From NCBI GenBank assembly GCA_051005875.1, contig JBPCIX010000057.1:10266-74265 (forward strand): a DNA stretch of 64,000 nt, written 5' to 3'. Shown here one piece after another: positions 52,450 to 62,074 of the stretch. This DNA is from JBPCIX01 sp051005875 (GTDB lineage: Bacteria > Actinomycetota > CADDZG01 > JAHWKV01). Position 1 is the first letter of the stretch. The number at the start of each line of letters is the position of its first letter. The translations under genes were made by a program, and so were the position numbers. Below the pieces are notes generated by a model. It did no database searches. It was not told the origin of the DNA and was given only the letters and a program-made list of their open reading frames with translations.

Positions 52450-54231
52450 TCAGCTTTCCTCGCTGGTTGTTGTTAGGTGAAGTTCGGCCAGTTGAGCCTC
52501 GTCAACCCTGTCGGGGGCCCCGGTCATGATGTCGGTCATCGCCGAGGTTTTGGGAAATGCTATGACTTCACGGATGTTGTCCTTGCCGGCAAGCAAAGCC
52601 ACAAAACGATCTAGCCCCATTGCAAATCCGGCATGGGGCGGCGCGCCGTAATCGAATGCTTTCACGAACCATCCAAATCGCCTCTCAGCCGTTTCGTCGT
52701 CGATGCCAATCAGACTGAAGACCTTTCGCTGCAAGCCGGGTTCGTGGATACGAACGCTTCCGCCGGCCACCTCCCATCCGTTCAAGACCGCGTCGTAGGA
52801 ACGGGCTCGGACCGCTCCGGGATCGGAATCCATTAAATGAAGATCCTCGTCTTTGGGCGCCGTGAAAGGATGATGCACGGGATCCCATCGAGACTCTTTT
52901 TCGTTGAAATCGACCAGGGGGGCATCGTCCACCCAAACAAACTTCCAGGCATTGGGGTCGTCAGGCGGCAGAACCGGCCTGAGACCCAATAGGTCGGCGC
53001 AGGCAAGCCGAACCTCGCCAAGAACCCTGCGAGCAACCTTCTTGGTATCGCAAACTATCAGGACTGTATCTCCCGTCTCGGCGCCTACGGCCTTTTGGAT
53101 GTCCTCGGTCTCACCGGGACTGAGATGCGCTGCCAGGGGTGACGAGATGCCGTCTTCGGTAAAAGTTATCCAGGCAAGGCCGCCGGCGCCGAGCCTGCGA
53201 GCTAGTTGGGTAAGGCCGTCAAGCTGCTTGCGATCCATGGCCGCCCCACCCGGAACACTTATTGCATAAGCGGATCCCCCTGAAGCCAAAGTCTTCGCGA
53301 ATACTTGCACTCCTGTTCCGGCCAGAGCGGAGGTTATATCAGCAAGCCGGACGTCGAAGCGAAGGTCGGGTTTATCGGTGCCATACGACTCCATCGCCTC
53401 CTCGTAGGTCATATGCATAAAGGGGGTCGGCAGGTCCAGGCCCATAGCTGCCTTCGCCGCCGCACGAAACATCCCTTCGGCAATTTCTTGAACCATGCTT
53501 TCGTCCGCAAATGAAATTTCCGCATCGAGCTGAGTGAAATCCGGTTGGCGATCGGCTCTTGGATCCTCGTCTCGGAAACACCTGACAATTTGATAGTAGC
53601 GATCCAGCCCGGCAACCATCAGGAGCTGCTTGAATAGTTGTGGAGATTGCTGAAGCGCGAAAAAGGATCCCGGCTGCAAGCGCGATGGAACCAGATAGTC
53701 GCGAGCGCCCTCGGGGGTGCTCTTGTTCAGCATCGGAGTCTCTATCTCGATAAAGGCCTCGTCGTCGAAATAGCGCCTAATGGCGGCCACCGTACGATGC
53801 CGCAGCATGAATACCTTCTGAACCTCAGGCCGTCGAAGGTCAAGGTATCGATACCTGAGGCGGATTTCCTCATTGGCTTCGATGCCGTCTTCGACAGTGA
53901 ACGGAGGAGTCGCCGACTCGGCTAAGACCTCGATCGTCGAAGGCGCTATTTCAATTTCACCGGTCGGGAGATTCGGATTTACGGCCCCCTTGAGGCGGGG
54001 CCTCACCAGCCCCTTGACCAAAAGGACATATTCCGCTCGGACCCCGTCGGCAGTTTTGTAATCTTCGGGCTGCTCATCGGGATGGACAACAACCTGCACC
54101 AGCCCCTCACGGTCCCTTAGGTCCAAGAATATGACTCCGCCGTGGTCGCGTCGACGGTGGACCCAGCCGGTAATGGCAACCTGAGTTCCAAGGTTGGCGG
54201 CTCTAAGCTCACCGCACCAGTGGGTCCTCAC
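52450..54231 (-). CDS. aspS: Aspartyl-tRNA synthetase
   Basis: Bacterial-type AspRS of 593 residues. The anticodon-binding OB domain is at the N-terminus (VAITGWVHRRRDHGGVIFLDLRDREG), then motif 2 (CFRDEDPRADRQPDFTQLDAE), the GAD insertion domain (about 300-420), and motif 3 (GFAMGLDRFVALLAG). Whether it also charges tRNA-Asn cannot be told; gatCAB is not in the window. It overlaps hisS by 4 bases. Confidence 0.98.
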   Translation of the reverse strand: MRTHWCGELRAANLGTQVAITGWVHRRRDHGGVIFLDLRDREGLVQVVVHPDEQPEDYKTADGVRAEYVLLVKGLVRPRLKGAVNPNLPTGEIEIAPSTIEVLAESATPPFTVEDGIEANEEIRLRYRYLDLRRPEVQKVFMLRHRTVAAIRRYFDDEAFIEIETPMLNKSTPEGARDYLVPSRLQPGSFFALQQSPQLFKQLLMVAGLDRYYQIVRCFRDEDPRADRQPDFTQLDAEISFADESMVQEIAEGMFRAAAKAAMGLDLPTPFMHMTYEEAMESYGTDKPDLRFDVRLADITSALAGTGVQVFAKTLASGGSAYAISVPGGAAMDRKQLDGLTQLARRLGAGGLAWITFTEDGISSPLAAHLSPGETEDIQKAVGAETGDTVLIVCDTKKVARRVLGEVRLACADLLGLRPVLPPDDPNAWKFVWVDDAPLVDFNEKESRWDPVHHPFTAPKDEDLHLMDSDPGAVRARSYDAVLNGWEVAGGSVRIHEPGLQRKVFSLIGIDDETAERRFGWFVKAFDYGAPPHAGFAMGLDRFVALLAGKDNIREVIAFPKTSAMTDIMTGAPDRVDEAQLAELHLTTTSEES

Positions 54232-55517
54232 GAGGAGACCGCCGAAGCTGAGGACTGTCGCAACTGCCGGACAAGTTGGATGGCGGGGACCGAAGTCTCG
54301 TCACCGGTTTGCATGTCTTTAAGTGTGTAAACAGAGCCCGCCAATTCCTTTTCTCCAATAACCACGGCCCACCTGGCGCCGGAGCGGTCGGCCATTTTGA
54401 ACTGCCCCTTAATGGCCCGGCCCGAATGATCGAGGTCCGCAGAGATTCCCTCGCGCCTCAACTTTGTAACCAACTCGAAGGCGGGCTTTTGGGCCGGCGC
54501 CCCCACCGAAACAACAAACACGTCCAGAGGCTGCGGCCGTAAAGTTGCGTCTTCTGGCGTCAGTTGTTCTATCGCCAGAGCGATCCGCTCTACCCCCAAG
54601 CCGAAGCCGATGCCCGGCAACGATGGACCGCCGATCTGCTCAGAAAGACCGTCATAACGGCCACCGGCGCCGACTGCGTCTTGAGATCCCAAGCCCTCGG
54701 CCACAAATTCAAAGGCCGTCCGGGTGTAATAGTCGAGACCTCGAACGAGCGTCGGATCCTCAACAAATTCAACATTTATGGTCGTGAGAAGCAGTTTTAC
54801 AGCCTCATAGTGCTCTTTGCATTCAACACAAAGATGGTCGACTATCACCGGGGCATTCTCCATTACTTTGCGATCTTCTGGGACCTTGCAGTCAAAAGTC
54901 CTCAGTGGATTGGCATGGAGTTTGCGCCGGCAGTCTGAACAAAGCTCGGCTTCGTGGGCATTCAGATAATCTAAGAGCAAGGGCAGGTACAAAGCCCTGC
55001 ATTCGGGGTGACCGATGCTATTTAGCTTCAAAGTAACCCCGGTCAGGCCCAGCTGGGAATAAACCTCGGCGGCAAGGCCGATTACCTCGGCGTCGACTCC
55101 AGGACCAGGGCTCCCGAGCACTTCGACGCCCGCTTGCCAAAACTGCCGGTAGCGACCAGCCTGCGGTCGCTCGTGCCGGAAAATGGGGCTCACGTAATAG
55201 AGCTTGACAGGCAACCCCTTACGGTCCAACCCATGCTCCAGGGTCGCGCGGAGGACAGGCGCGGTCATGTCTGGCCGAAGCGTGAGCGATCGACCCCCTT
55301 TGTCCTTGAAGGTATACATCTCCTTGGTAACGATGTCGCTGGCCGCTGCCAACCCCCGCTCAAAAAGCTCAGTGGATTCAAAGACCGGTGTGTCAATCCT
55401 GTGGAACCCCCACAAACGAAAAGCCCGTATGGCGGCGGAGATAATTTCCTCATGGCGCCGCGAGTCAGGGGGTAAAAGATCAGGCGCCCCCTTAGGCCCA
55501 GAAATCCGAGAACTCAT
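54228..55517 (-). CDS. hisS: Histidyl-tRNA synthetase
   Basis: Class II synthetase of 429 residues. It has motif 1 around GFHRIDTPVFESTELFERG, motif 2 (YYVSPIFRHERPQAGRYRQFWQAGVE), the histidine signatures LVRGLDYYTRTAFE and GGRYDGL, motif 3 (GIGFGLGVERIAL), and the C-terminal anticodon domain. The insertion domain carries four cysteines (CSDC, C, CVEC) that could bind zinc. Follows relA by 34 bases. Confidence 0.97.
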   Translation of the reverse strand: MSSRISGPKGAPDLLPPDSRRHEEIISAAIRAFRLWGFHRIDTPVFESTELFERGLAAASDIVTKEMYTFKDKGGRSLTLRPDMTAPVLRATLEHGLDRKGLPVKLYYVSPIFRHERPQAGRYRQFWQAGVEVLGSPGPGVDAEVIGLAAEVYSQLGLTGVTLKLNSIGHPECRALYLPLLLDYLNAHEAELCSDCRRKLHANPLRTFDCKVPEDRKVMENAPVIVDHLCVECKEHYEAVKLLLTTINVEFVEDPTLVRGLDYYTRTAFEFVAEGLGSQDAVGAGGRYDGLSEQIGGPSLPGIGFGLGVERIALAIEQLTPEDATLRPQPLDVFVVSVGAPAQKPAFELVTKLRREGISADLDHSGRAIKGQFKMADRSGARWAVVIGEKELAGSVYTLKDMQTGDETSVPAIQLVRQLRQSSASAVSS

Positions 55518-55551
55518 ATCCCCCCCAGTCTAACGGGGCCGCTCAACCACC

Positions 55552-57780
55552 CTAACGAGGCGTTATTCGATAGGCGTCGTAGACGCCTTCAACTCGTTTG
55601 GCCGTGTTTACGATCCCCGACAACTGAGCGGGGTTACTGATTTCGAACGTGAATTGGAGTATCGCCAGACCGCCCGCTGCGGTGCTGGTCGCTGAATGGA
55701 TATTGATTCCGTAATCCGAGATCGCTGTTGTCACATCTCTAAGCAGCTTCGCGCGGTCCAACGCTTCGACACGGATCGAAACCGTAAAGATCCCCACTAC
55801 CGCCTCATCCCAATGGACCTCGATGAATCGCTCCCCGTGGACACCGAGGTCCTTCGCATTGGGACAATCGACGCGATGGATAGACACGCCCCTGCCTTTG
55901 GTTATGAACCCGATGATCGGATCAGGCGGGACAGGCATGCAACAGCGCGCCAGTTTCACCCACACATCGCCAGCGCCCTCGACTACGACTCCACTCGTAG
56001 ACGGTGCAGTAGTTCTTACCCTTTGGGATATCGCGGGAACTGCGTCGTCCTCAACGCTTGCGTGATCCCGGGCATATCGTTGAACTACAGTGGTTGGGGA
56101 AATGCGGCCTTCGCCTACAGCAACAAATAAGGCCTCCAGACTTGAATACTTGAGATCCTTGGCGAGGGCCTCGAGTGTTCCGTCGCCGGTCATCTTTTGG
56201 CTAGGGAGCCCGGCCCTGCGAAGGCCCTTCAACAATGAATCCTTCCCCTCGACCACCGCCGCCTCGCGGCGCTGAGTGGTGAACCATTGTTTGATTTTGG
56301 TCCGGGCTCTGGGAGTTACGACGATGTCGAGCCAATCCCGGCTCGGTCCCCCGCCACCCTTAGAAGTTACTATCTCCACGGTCTCGCCGGAGACAAGCTG
56401 GTGAGCCAGCGGCGCCAGTCGCCCGCTCACCCTTGCCCCCACGCAGGCGTGTCCAACCTCGGTATGAATTGAGTAGGCAAAATCAACCGGCGTGGCGCCC
56501 TTGGGCAGCTGCAACACCTCGCCCTTCGGGGTGAAAACAAAAACCTCATCTGCGAAAAGATCCAATCGCAGACTGTCTAGAAATTCGGCGTCGTCCTCGG
56601 TGTGCTGCATGTCGACCATGCGCTTCATCCAGGCGGCTTGCTCTCCCTTTCCCTTGCCGCGTGGATCCTCCTTGTATTGCCAGTGCGAAGCAACCCCCCA
56701 GTCGGCCCGCTCATGCATCTCGGTAGTTCTAATTTGAATCTCAAGCGGTTTTCCGCCGGGTCCCACCACCGTTGTGTGCAGCGACTGGTACAAGTTGAAC
56801 TTGGGCATGGCGATGTAGTCCTTGAAGCGGCCGGGAACGGGCTTCCAAAGCGAATGGATAGCTCCGAGCGCTGCGTAACAATCCTTTAAGTTGTCCACCA
56901 GGACTCGCACGCCGAGCAGATCAAAGATCTCGTCGAATTCACGTCCCCTGCCCACCATTTTTTCGTAAATTGAATAGAAGTGCTTCGGCCTGCCGGTGAT
57001 CTGGGCCTTAATTCTCACCTCTCGGAGCTTTTGCGCCACCTGATCAATGACGGATTGCAAAACTTCTTGCCGCTGCGGCTGACGAAGCGCCACCATTTGT
57101 TCGATTTCCGCGTAAACCTTTGGCTGCAATGCGCGAAAACTGAGATCCTCGAGTTCGGACTTGATTTGCTCCATGCCAAGCCGGTGGGCTAGGGGGGCAT
57201 AGATCTCCAGAGTTTCGGTCGCCACCTCGTGTCTCTTGGCCTCGGCCAGCGGATCGATGGTGCGCATGTTGTGCAAGCGGTCGGCCAGTTTGATGATCAA
57301 CACCCGAAGGTCTTTGGCCATCGCCACGATCATTTTTCTGAGGTTCTCGGCCTGTTCATGTTGCGCGGAGCGAAACTGGATCTTGTCAAGCTTTGTGAGT
57401 CCATCGATAATCTCGGCGGTCTCTTCGCCGAACGCCTCGCGAACTTCAGCCAACTGCAGGTCTGTGTCCTCGACGGAGTCGTGCAAAAAGGCGGCGATGA
57501 TGCTGATTGGATCCATGCCGAGATCAGCCAATATCCGTGCAACGCCAATCGGGTGGTGAATGAAGGGCTCGCCCGAGGCCCTTAGCTGGCCCCGATGCAC
57601 GTCTGCTGCAAGGTCGTAGGCCCTGGAGATGTCGCGGGTTTCCGATTTAGGATGCCTCGAGCGGACGAGCCTTACAATTTCTTCAACTTCCTTCGGCGGC
57701 GGCTGACCGCCCGCAGGCCTTAGCCGGGAAAACACCCTCTTTGCTCGCCGAGGCTCGCTGGGATTGGCTGCTTGGTCCAC
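55552..57780 (-). CDS. relA: Bifunctional (p)ppGpp synthetase/hydrolase Rel
   Basis: Stringent-response enzyme, 742 residues. The HD hydrolase domain has intact HH (75-76) and HD (100-101 in AAFLHDSVEDTD), so hydrolysis should be active. The synthetase domain (about 230-390) has GRFKDYIAMPKFNLYQSLHT and EIQIRTTEMHERADWGVASHW. TGS (about 410-475), a zinc-finger region with CCMPVPPD, and a C-terminal ACT domain complete the long form. Its GTG start directly abuts the secDF stop. Confidence 0.97.
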   Translation of the reverse strand: MDQAANPSEPRRAKRVFSRLRPAGGQPPPKEVEEIVRLVRSRHPKSETRDISRAYDLAADVHRGQLRASGEPFIHHPIGVARILADLGMDPISIIAAFLHDSVEDTDLQLAEVREAFGEETAEIIDGLTKLDKIQFRSAQHEQAENLRKMIVAMAKDLRVLIIKLADRLHNMRTIDPLAEAKRHEVATETLEIYAPLAHRLGMEQIKSELEDLSFRALQPKVYAEIEQMVALRQPQRQEVLQSVIDQVAQKLREVRIKAQITGRPKHFYSIYEKMVGRGREFDEIFDLLGVRVLVDNLKDCYAALGAIHSLWKPVPGRFKDYIAMPKFNLYQSLHTTVVGPGGKPLEIQIRTTEMHERADWGVASHWQYKEDPRGKGKGEQAAWMKRMVDMQHTEDDAEFLDSLRLDLFADEVFVFTPKGEVLQLPKGATPVDFAYSIHTEVGHACVGARVSGRLAPLAHQLVSGETVEIVTSKGGGGPSRDWLDIVVTPRARTKIKQWFTTQRREAAVVEGKDSLLKGLRRAGLPSQKMTGDGTLEALAKDLKYSSLEALFVAVGEGRISPTTVVQRYARDHASVEDDAVPAISQRVRTTAPSTSGVVVEGAGDVWVKLARCCMPVPPDPIIGFITKGRGVSIHRVDCPNAKDLGVHGERFIEVHWDEAVVGIFTVSIRVEALDRAKLLRDVTTAISDYGINIHSATSTAAGGLAILQFTFEISNPAQLSGIVNTAKRVEGVYDAYRITPR

Positions 57781-60360
57781 TTAGGTTCGCTTGGCCTTCT
57801 TTCGTTTGGCCCTTGATTGGCGGCGTTGCTGTGGCTGCCGGCGCGGCGACGGCGCCGGCCTGGCGGCGGAAGCGCTCGATCCATCCCCAGAAGAACCCGA
57901 TTCGGTCGGGCGCGCGCTGCCGGCGCGTGCAAGGGCCGGGGTCTTTTCCTCGGCCGAATCGGCGTCTGCCCCAAGGGCGGGGATTGCCTTGGACTTACCC
58001 CGCGACTCAGAAACTACCCTCTCGCGTACATTCGCATAGCGCGGCTCGTGTTGTTTCCAGATCGTGAGCAAAGGAGTCGCGACGTAAATAGACGAAAACG
58101 TCCCGGCAGCGATTCCTACAAAAAGCGCTAAAGCAAGATCCTTCAACGTATCGGCGCCCAACACGACACTTCCAACTACGAGAAGACTGCCGACCGGCAG
58201 AAGGACCGTAAGAGACGTATTAATCGAGCGCATGAAAACCTGGTTTGTAGAAACGTTAGCGATCTCGTTGAAGCTCAGCCGGGAGTTGGATGGGAGTGCC
58301 TGGTTCTCGCGTATTTTGTCAAACACCACCACAGTGTCGTACAGGGAATAACCAAGAATCGTAAGCGTTGCCACAACGGTGGCCGGTGACACTTCGAACC
58401 CGACCAAGGCATAGACGCCGGCCGTAATTGTAACGTCGTGAATCAGCGCAGCGATGCCTGCGGCGGCCATCTTCGGCTCCAACCTCCACGACATATAAAG
58501 GATCACTAGCACGAGGAAAATCAACAAGCCGCGCAACGCCTTGATTGTTATCTGGGCCCCCCACTTGCTCCCCACGGATTCGATATTTACGCTGTCGAGC
58601 TTTGTTCCAGTGGCTTTGGCAAGGGCGCTGATGACCTTGTCCCTGTCGGCAGGCTTGAGGGTAGATTCGGTCTGGACCTGCACCAAAGAGCGCTTTGAGA
58701 CCTTGTCCTGCTGTATCTGGACAAGGGGGTTTCCAAGGCCCGCCTCGTTTAGGGCCGACTTAACGGCCGGCACAGTCAGCGAAGCCTCCGCCGGCGCCCG
58801 GTATACGGTGCCCCCCTTGAAATCGATCCCGTAGGTAAGGCCGCGAATACTGGGGATGAGCAGGATTATGGATGAGGCCAGCAGAAAAGCGGAAATGGTG
58901 AGCCAAAGTTTCCGGCGGCCGATGAAGTCGATGTTGAACTCGCTGCGATAAATCTTGCGAAGGATCGACCCTTGCTTCTTGCCTCCTTCCAGCGCACCGC
59001 GCATTCCAAGCACCCTGTTGTCAGAAAAAAACTTGTTACGAGCCAGCAGGGCGGCCAGAGGCCAAGTCAGCCCGTAGGTTACGGCGAGGTCTATCGTGGT
59101 GGCCATTCCAAGAGCAAGAGCGAACCCCCGGACGGGGCCGACGGCCAGGACGTAAAGAACGATTGCCGCCAAAATTGTGACGGTGTTGGCTGTTCTCATG
59201 GTGCGCCAAGCGTGCTCGAAGCCCTTGTCGATAGAGGCCTTGAGGGACCTGCCGTGGTGGATCTCCTCTTTTACTCGTTCAAAGAACACAATGTACGAGT
59301 CGGTGGCGATTCCAATCGAAACGATAAGTCCGGCAATACCCGACAGGGTGAGGCTCCAGCCAATCAAACCGCCGAACGCGACGATCAAGCCATAGATAAT
59401 TGACGCGAACACTAACAGGCCAAACCAAGTCTGGAGGCCCAGGCTACGGTAGTAAATCAGCACATACAAGAAGACAAGGATCAACCCAAGCGCTCCGGCG
59501 AGCAGGCCGGCTCGCAAAGAGTCGCTCCCCAGAGTGGGGCTTACCGTCCGGACTTCCGACTGATCGAGCTTCACCGGAAGCGCCCCGGCGGTTAGTACCA
59601 GAGCAAGGTCCTTAGCTTCCACATCCGTGAAGCTGCCGGTGATGACCGTAGTCCCACCACCGATCCCTTCGTTGCACTTAACGTCCTCGGCCGGGGGAAC
59701 ATGTGATTCAACGCGGCCATCCAGGACGATTGCAATCTGCCTTTGGACTCCCTGAAGGCAGGCGAGCCTGCCGGTCAAAGCCTGCCAGCGTTTCGCACCG
59801 GCCTTCTTGAAGTTGACTGAAATGTCCCAGCTGGCACTCTCGGCGCTCGGTGGTCTGGCCAGAGCCTTTCTGACGGCATCGCCTTTTACTTCGGCTTTTG
59901 TCACCCGGAACTTGGTGCCCGGCTCCTTGCCGGGAAGAACGAGTTCCTCCGATGGGTCATCGCTGGTCGAAAGCTTCATTTCCTCATATTTGGGATCGCC
60001 CTTGGAGACCTGCTCAAGAACCTGCCGGAATTGGAGTTGCGCCGTCCGCCCGATCAGCTTCAGCAGACGCGCCGAATCCCCGGCGCCGGGGAGTTGAATC
60101 AAAATGTTGTTCGAGCCCTCGCGGGAAATTTCGGGCTCTGCCACACCGGCGCGGTCGACTCGTCCGCGAAGAGTCTCGACCGCTTTATCCAACAAGTCCG
60201 AGCGCGTTCCGGGCGGAGCGGTCAAAGTAACTGAAAGCCCGCCTCTTAGATCGAGTCCCAGTTTGGGCTTCATTCCCGCAAAATAGGTCCCGCCCACCAG
60301 CCCGACCATTACGAGCAAAACCAAAGCCACGGAAATAACGTGGCGCTTTACGGGTTTCAC
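57781..60360 (-). CDS. secDF: Fused protein-export membrane protein SecDF
   Basis: Proton-driven aid to Sec translocation, here one 859-residue chain. The SecD half (about 1-420) has LGLDLRGGLSVTL, a periplasmic P1 domain and membrane helices. The SecF half starts near residue 455 (FNIDFIGRRKLWLTIS, then YGIDFKGGTVYRA). A hydrophilic, strongly basic tail of about 80 residues rich in Ser, Ala, Arg and Lys follows. Many Actinobacteria keep secD and secF separate. The GTG start overlaps the yajC stop (GTGA). Confidence 0.96.
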   Translation of the reverse strand: MKPVKRHVISVALVLLVMVGLVGGTYFAGMKPKLGLDLRGGLSVTLTAPPGTRSDLLDKAVETLRGRVDRAGVAEPEISREGSNNILIQLPGAGDSARLLKLIGRTAQLQFRQVLEQVSKGDPKYEEMKLSTSDDPSEELVLPGKEPGTKFRVTKAEVKGDAVRKALARPPSAESASWDISVNFKKAGAKRWQALTGRLACLQGVQRQIAIVLDGRVESHVPPAEDVKCNEGIGGGTTVITGSFTDVEAKDLALVLTAGALPVKLDQSEVRTVSPTLGSDSLRAGLLAGALGLILVFLYVLIYYRSLGLQTWFGLLVFASIIYGLIVAFGGLIGWSLTLSGIAGLIVSIGIATDSYIVFFERVKEEIHHGRSLKASIDKGFEHAWRTMRTANTVTILAAIVLYVLAVGPVRGFALALGMATTIDLAVTYGLTWPLAALLARNKFFSDNRVLGMRGALEGGKKQGSILRKIYRSEFNIDFIGRRKLWLTISAFLLASSIILLIPSIRGLTYGIDFKGGTVYRAPAEASLTVPAVKSALNEAGLGNPLVQIQQDKVSKRSLVQVQTESTLKPADRDKVISALAKATGTKLDSVNIESVGSKWGAQITIKALRGLLIFLVLVILYMSWRLEPKMAAAGIAALIHDVTITAGVYALVGFEVSPATVVATLTILGYSLYDTVVVFDKIRENQALPSNSRLSFNEIANVSTNQVFMRSINTSLTVLLPVGSLLVVGSVVLGADTLKDLALALFVGIAAGTFSSIYVATPLLTIWKQHEPRYANVRERVVSESRGKSKAIPALGADADSAEEKTPALARAGSARPTESGSSGDGSSASAARPAPSPRRQPQQRRQSRAKRKKAKRT

Positions 60361-60638
60361 TCGGTTGGTTCGACCTCCGTTTGGGCTTCAATCTTCTTGC
60401 TAACGGCCTGGCGCGAGACCCGCACCACAGTTCCTTCCGACACCTCAAGCATCACTTCGTCATCGTTGATGCTTGTTACCCGGCCGAATAGTCCACCTAT
60501 TGTCACGACGTCATCGCCCGGCGCGAGGCTTGCAACCAGGGCTTGGTGTTGCTTCAGTCTTTTTTGCTGGGGCCTTATCAACAAGAAATAGAAGATGACG
60601 ACCAGCAGGCCGAGCATAAGCAGACTCGAGGGATCCAT
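60357..60638 (-). CDS. yajC: Preprotein translocase subunit YajC
   Basis: Small SecDF partner, 93 residues, with one membrane helix (about 5-21: LLMLGLLVVIFYFLLIR) and the conserved PQQKRLKQHQ and GDDVVTIGGLFGRV segments. First gene of the long minus-strand run. An 87-base gap separates it from the divergent ctaE and should hold both promoters; no clear hexamers were found. Confidence 0.95.
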   Translation of the reverse strand: MDPSSLLMLGLLVVIFYFLLIRPQQKRLKQHQALVASLAPGDDVVTIGGLFGRVTSINDDEVMLEVSEGTVVRVSRQAVSKKIEAQTEVEPTE

Positions 60639-60725
60639 CCAGTTAGTGTACTTCCCAATCGCGCTCGGTATGCGCTAGTTTCTCCATCTGCATTCATTGT
60701 CAGGGCTTCGAAAGGCTTGCCCCAA

Positions 60726-61301
60726 GTGTCAGCATCAGATTCGATCAATCACTCCAGGCCGAGGCCTTCGCTTTCCGCTGCAGGAATGGTCATTTGGCTT
60801 GGTTCCGAAACAATGTTTTTCGCGGGGCTGTTCGCTGCCTACTTCACACTCCGGGCCAATACCCCCGTTTGGCCTCCCGCCGGCACCCACCTGAACGTGA
60901 TTCAGGGAGCGGTTTTCACTGGCGTCCTAATCGCCTCCAGCGCCAGCATGCACTTGGCCGCCCAGGCTGCCGCCGGAGGCGATTTTAATAAGGCCCGCCG
61001 GTGGCTTGCAGTAACCATCACTTTGGCGGCAGCCTTTATGGCCAACCAGGCTTACGAATGGTCGGATCTTCCATTCACCGTCTCCTCCCACCGATTTGGT
61101 TCGGCCTTTTTCGTCATGACGGGTTTCCACGGACTTCACGTTCTGGGAGGAATGGCCGCAATGGGCTTGTTATTCGCGAGCCTGGGAATGCGCAGTCAGG
61201 GCGCCGACCACGAAGGGGCCGTCGAGGCTGTTTCCTTTTACTGGCATTTCGTCGACGTCGTCTGGTTGATTATGTTCACAGTCTTGTTCCTGGTTCGATG
61301 A
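60726..61301 (+). CDS. ctaE: Cytochrome c oxidase subunit III
   Basis: Core subunit of the aa3 oxidase. The protein of about 191 residues has five predicted membrane helices, the start of the first in GMVIWLGSETMFFAGLFAAYF, and the typical FFVMTGFHGLHVLGG and SFYWHFVDVVWLIMFTVLFL segments. GTG 60726 has AAAGG ten bases upstream and gives a normal N-terminus; ATG 60786 is too close to the first helix. Leads ctaE-qcrC-qcrA-qcrB, divergent from yajC, overlapping qcrC by 4 bases. Confidence 0.93.
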   Translation: MSASDSINHSRPRPSLSAAGMVIWLGSETMFFAGLFAAYFTLRANTPVWPPAGTHLNVIQGAVFTGVLIASSASMHLAAQAAAGGDFNKARRWLAVTITLAAAFMANQAYEWSDLPFTVSSHRFGSAFFVMTGFHGLHVLGGMAAMGLLFASLGMRSQGADHEGAVEAVSFYWHFVDVVWLIMFTVLFLVR

Positions 61302-62011
61302 GGCTTTTGTTAACGGGAGTGGTATTCCTCGCTATTTCAGGTGGGAATGCTGTGGCCGCCGCTACGGCTGAGCCGCGGGAGAGGGATCAAGGACGCCTGC
61401 TTTTCGAGAATGCCTGCTCCAGCTGCCATGGAGCAACCGGGCTGGGCACCATCAACGGTCCTGCGCTCACTGAATCGGGTGCCGCCGGTGCTCACTTTAT
61501 GCTTTCGACCGGCCGGATGCCCCTCGACGACCCCGGGCGCCAGCCCATTAGAAAGCCCCCGGCATTTAATCCTGAGCAAATAAGAACCATCACAGCATTC
61601 GTCGCCACGCTTGGGACGGGTCCAGATATTCCGGAAGTCAATCAAGCCTCGGGTGACCTGGTTAAAGGCGAAGAACTTTATTCCTCAAACTGCGCCGCAT
61701 GCCACAGTTCCGCCGGAGCGGGAGGAGCAGTTGGTGCAGGACAGGAGGCTCCGTCGCTCGGCAAAGCAACCCCGGTTGAAATCGTAGAAGCCATGCGGAT
61801 TGGTCCCGGCGCCATGCCGGTCTTCGGCAAAAGCACCTTAAGCGATCATGATGCAAACTCAATCACCCGCTACTTGATTTACCTTCGTACTCTCCCCAAT
61901 CACGGTGGTTGGGGGATGGGCCGAGTCGGTCCCATTCCAGAAGGATTCGTGGCCCTGGCCGGAATGGGACTCCTGCTGGCGGTCTGTCGCTGGATCGGCA
62001 CAAAATCTTGA
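61298..62011 (+). CDS. qcrC: Dihaem cytochrome c subunit QcrC of the bcc complex
   Basis: Passes electrons from the bc complex to cytochrome oxidase within the actinobacterial supercomplex. The 237-residue protein has a signal-like N-terminus (MRLLLTGVVFLAISGG), two haem motifs CSSCH (40-44) and CAACH (132-136), and a C-terminal membrane anchor (about 213-232). ATG 61298 overlaps the ctaE stop (ATGA). The stop codon lies in the first unit of a five-fold 14-bp repeat. Confidence 0.95.
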   Translation: MRLLLTGVVFLAISGGNAVAAATAEPRERDQGRLLFENACSSCHGATGLGTINGPALTESGAAGAHFMLSTGRMPLDDPGRQPIRKPPAFNPEQIRTITAFVATLGTGPDIPEVNQASGDLVKGEELYSSNCAACHSSAGAGGAVGAGQEAPSLGKATPVEIVEAMRIGPGAMPVFGKSTLSDHDANSITRYLIYLRTLPNHGGWGMGRVGPIPEGFVALAGMGLLLAVCRWIGTKS

Positions 62012-62074
62012 GGAAACCATCTTGAGGACACCATCTTCAGGAAACCATCTTGAGGAAACCATCTTGAGGAAACC
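62005..62074 (+). repeat. Five tandem 14-bp repeats between qcrC and qcrA
   Basis: Unit ATCTTGAGGAAACC runs five times without gap and ends at the qcrA ATG (62075). Units 1, 4 and 5 are identical; unit 2 has GGACACC and unit 3 has TTCAGG. Each carries a GAGGA-like ribosome site (CAGGA in unit 3). Units 1, 2, 4 and 5 carry a TTGA start/stop overlap. Unit 1 holds the qcrC stop; unit 5 serves as the qcrA ribosome site. Confidence 0.95.
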
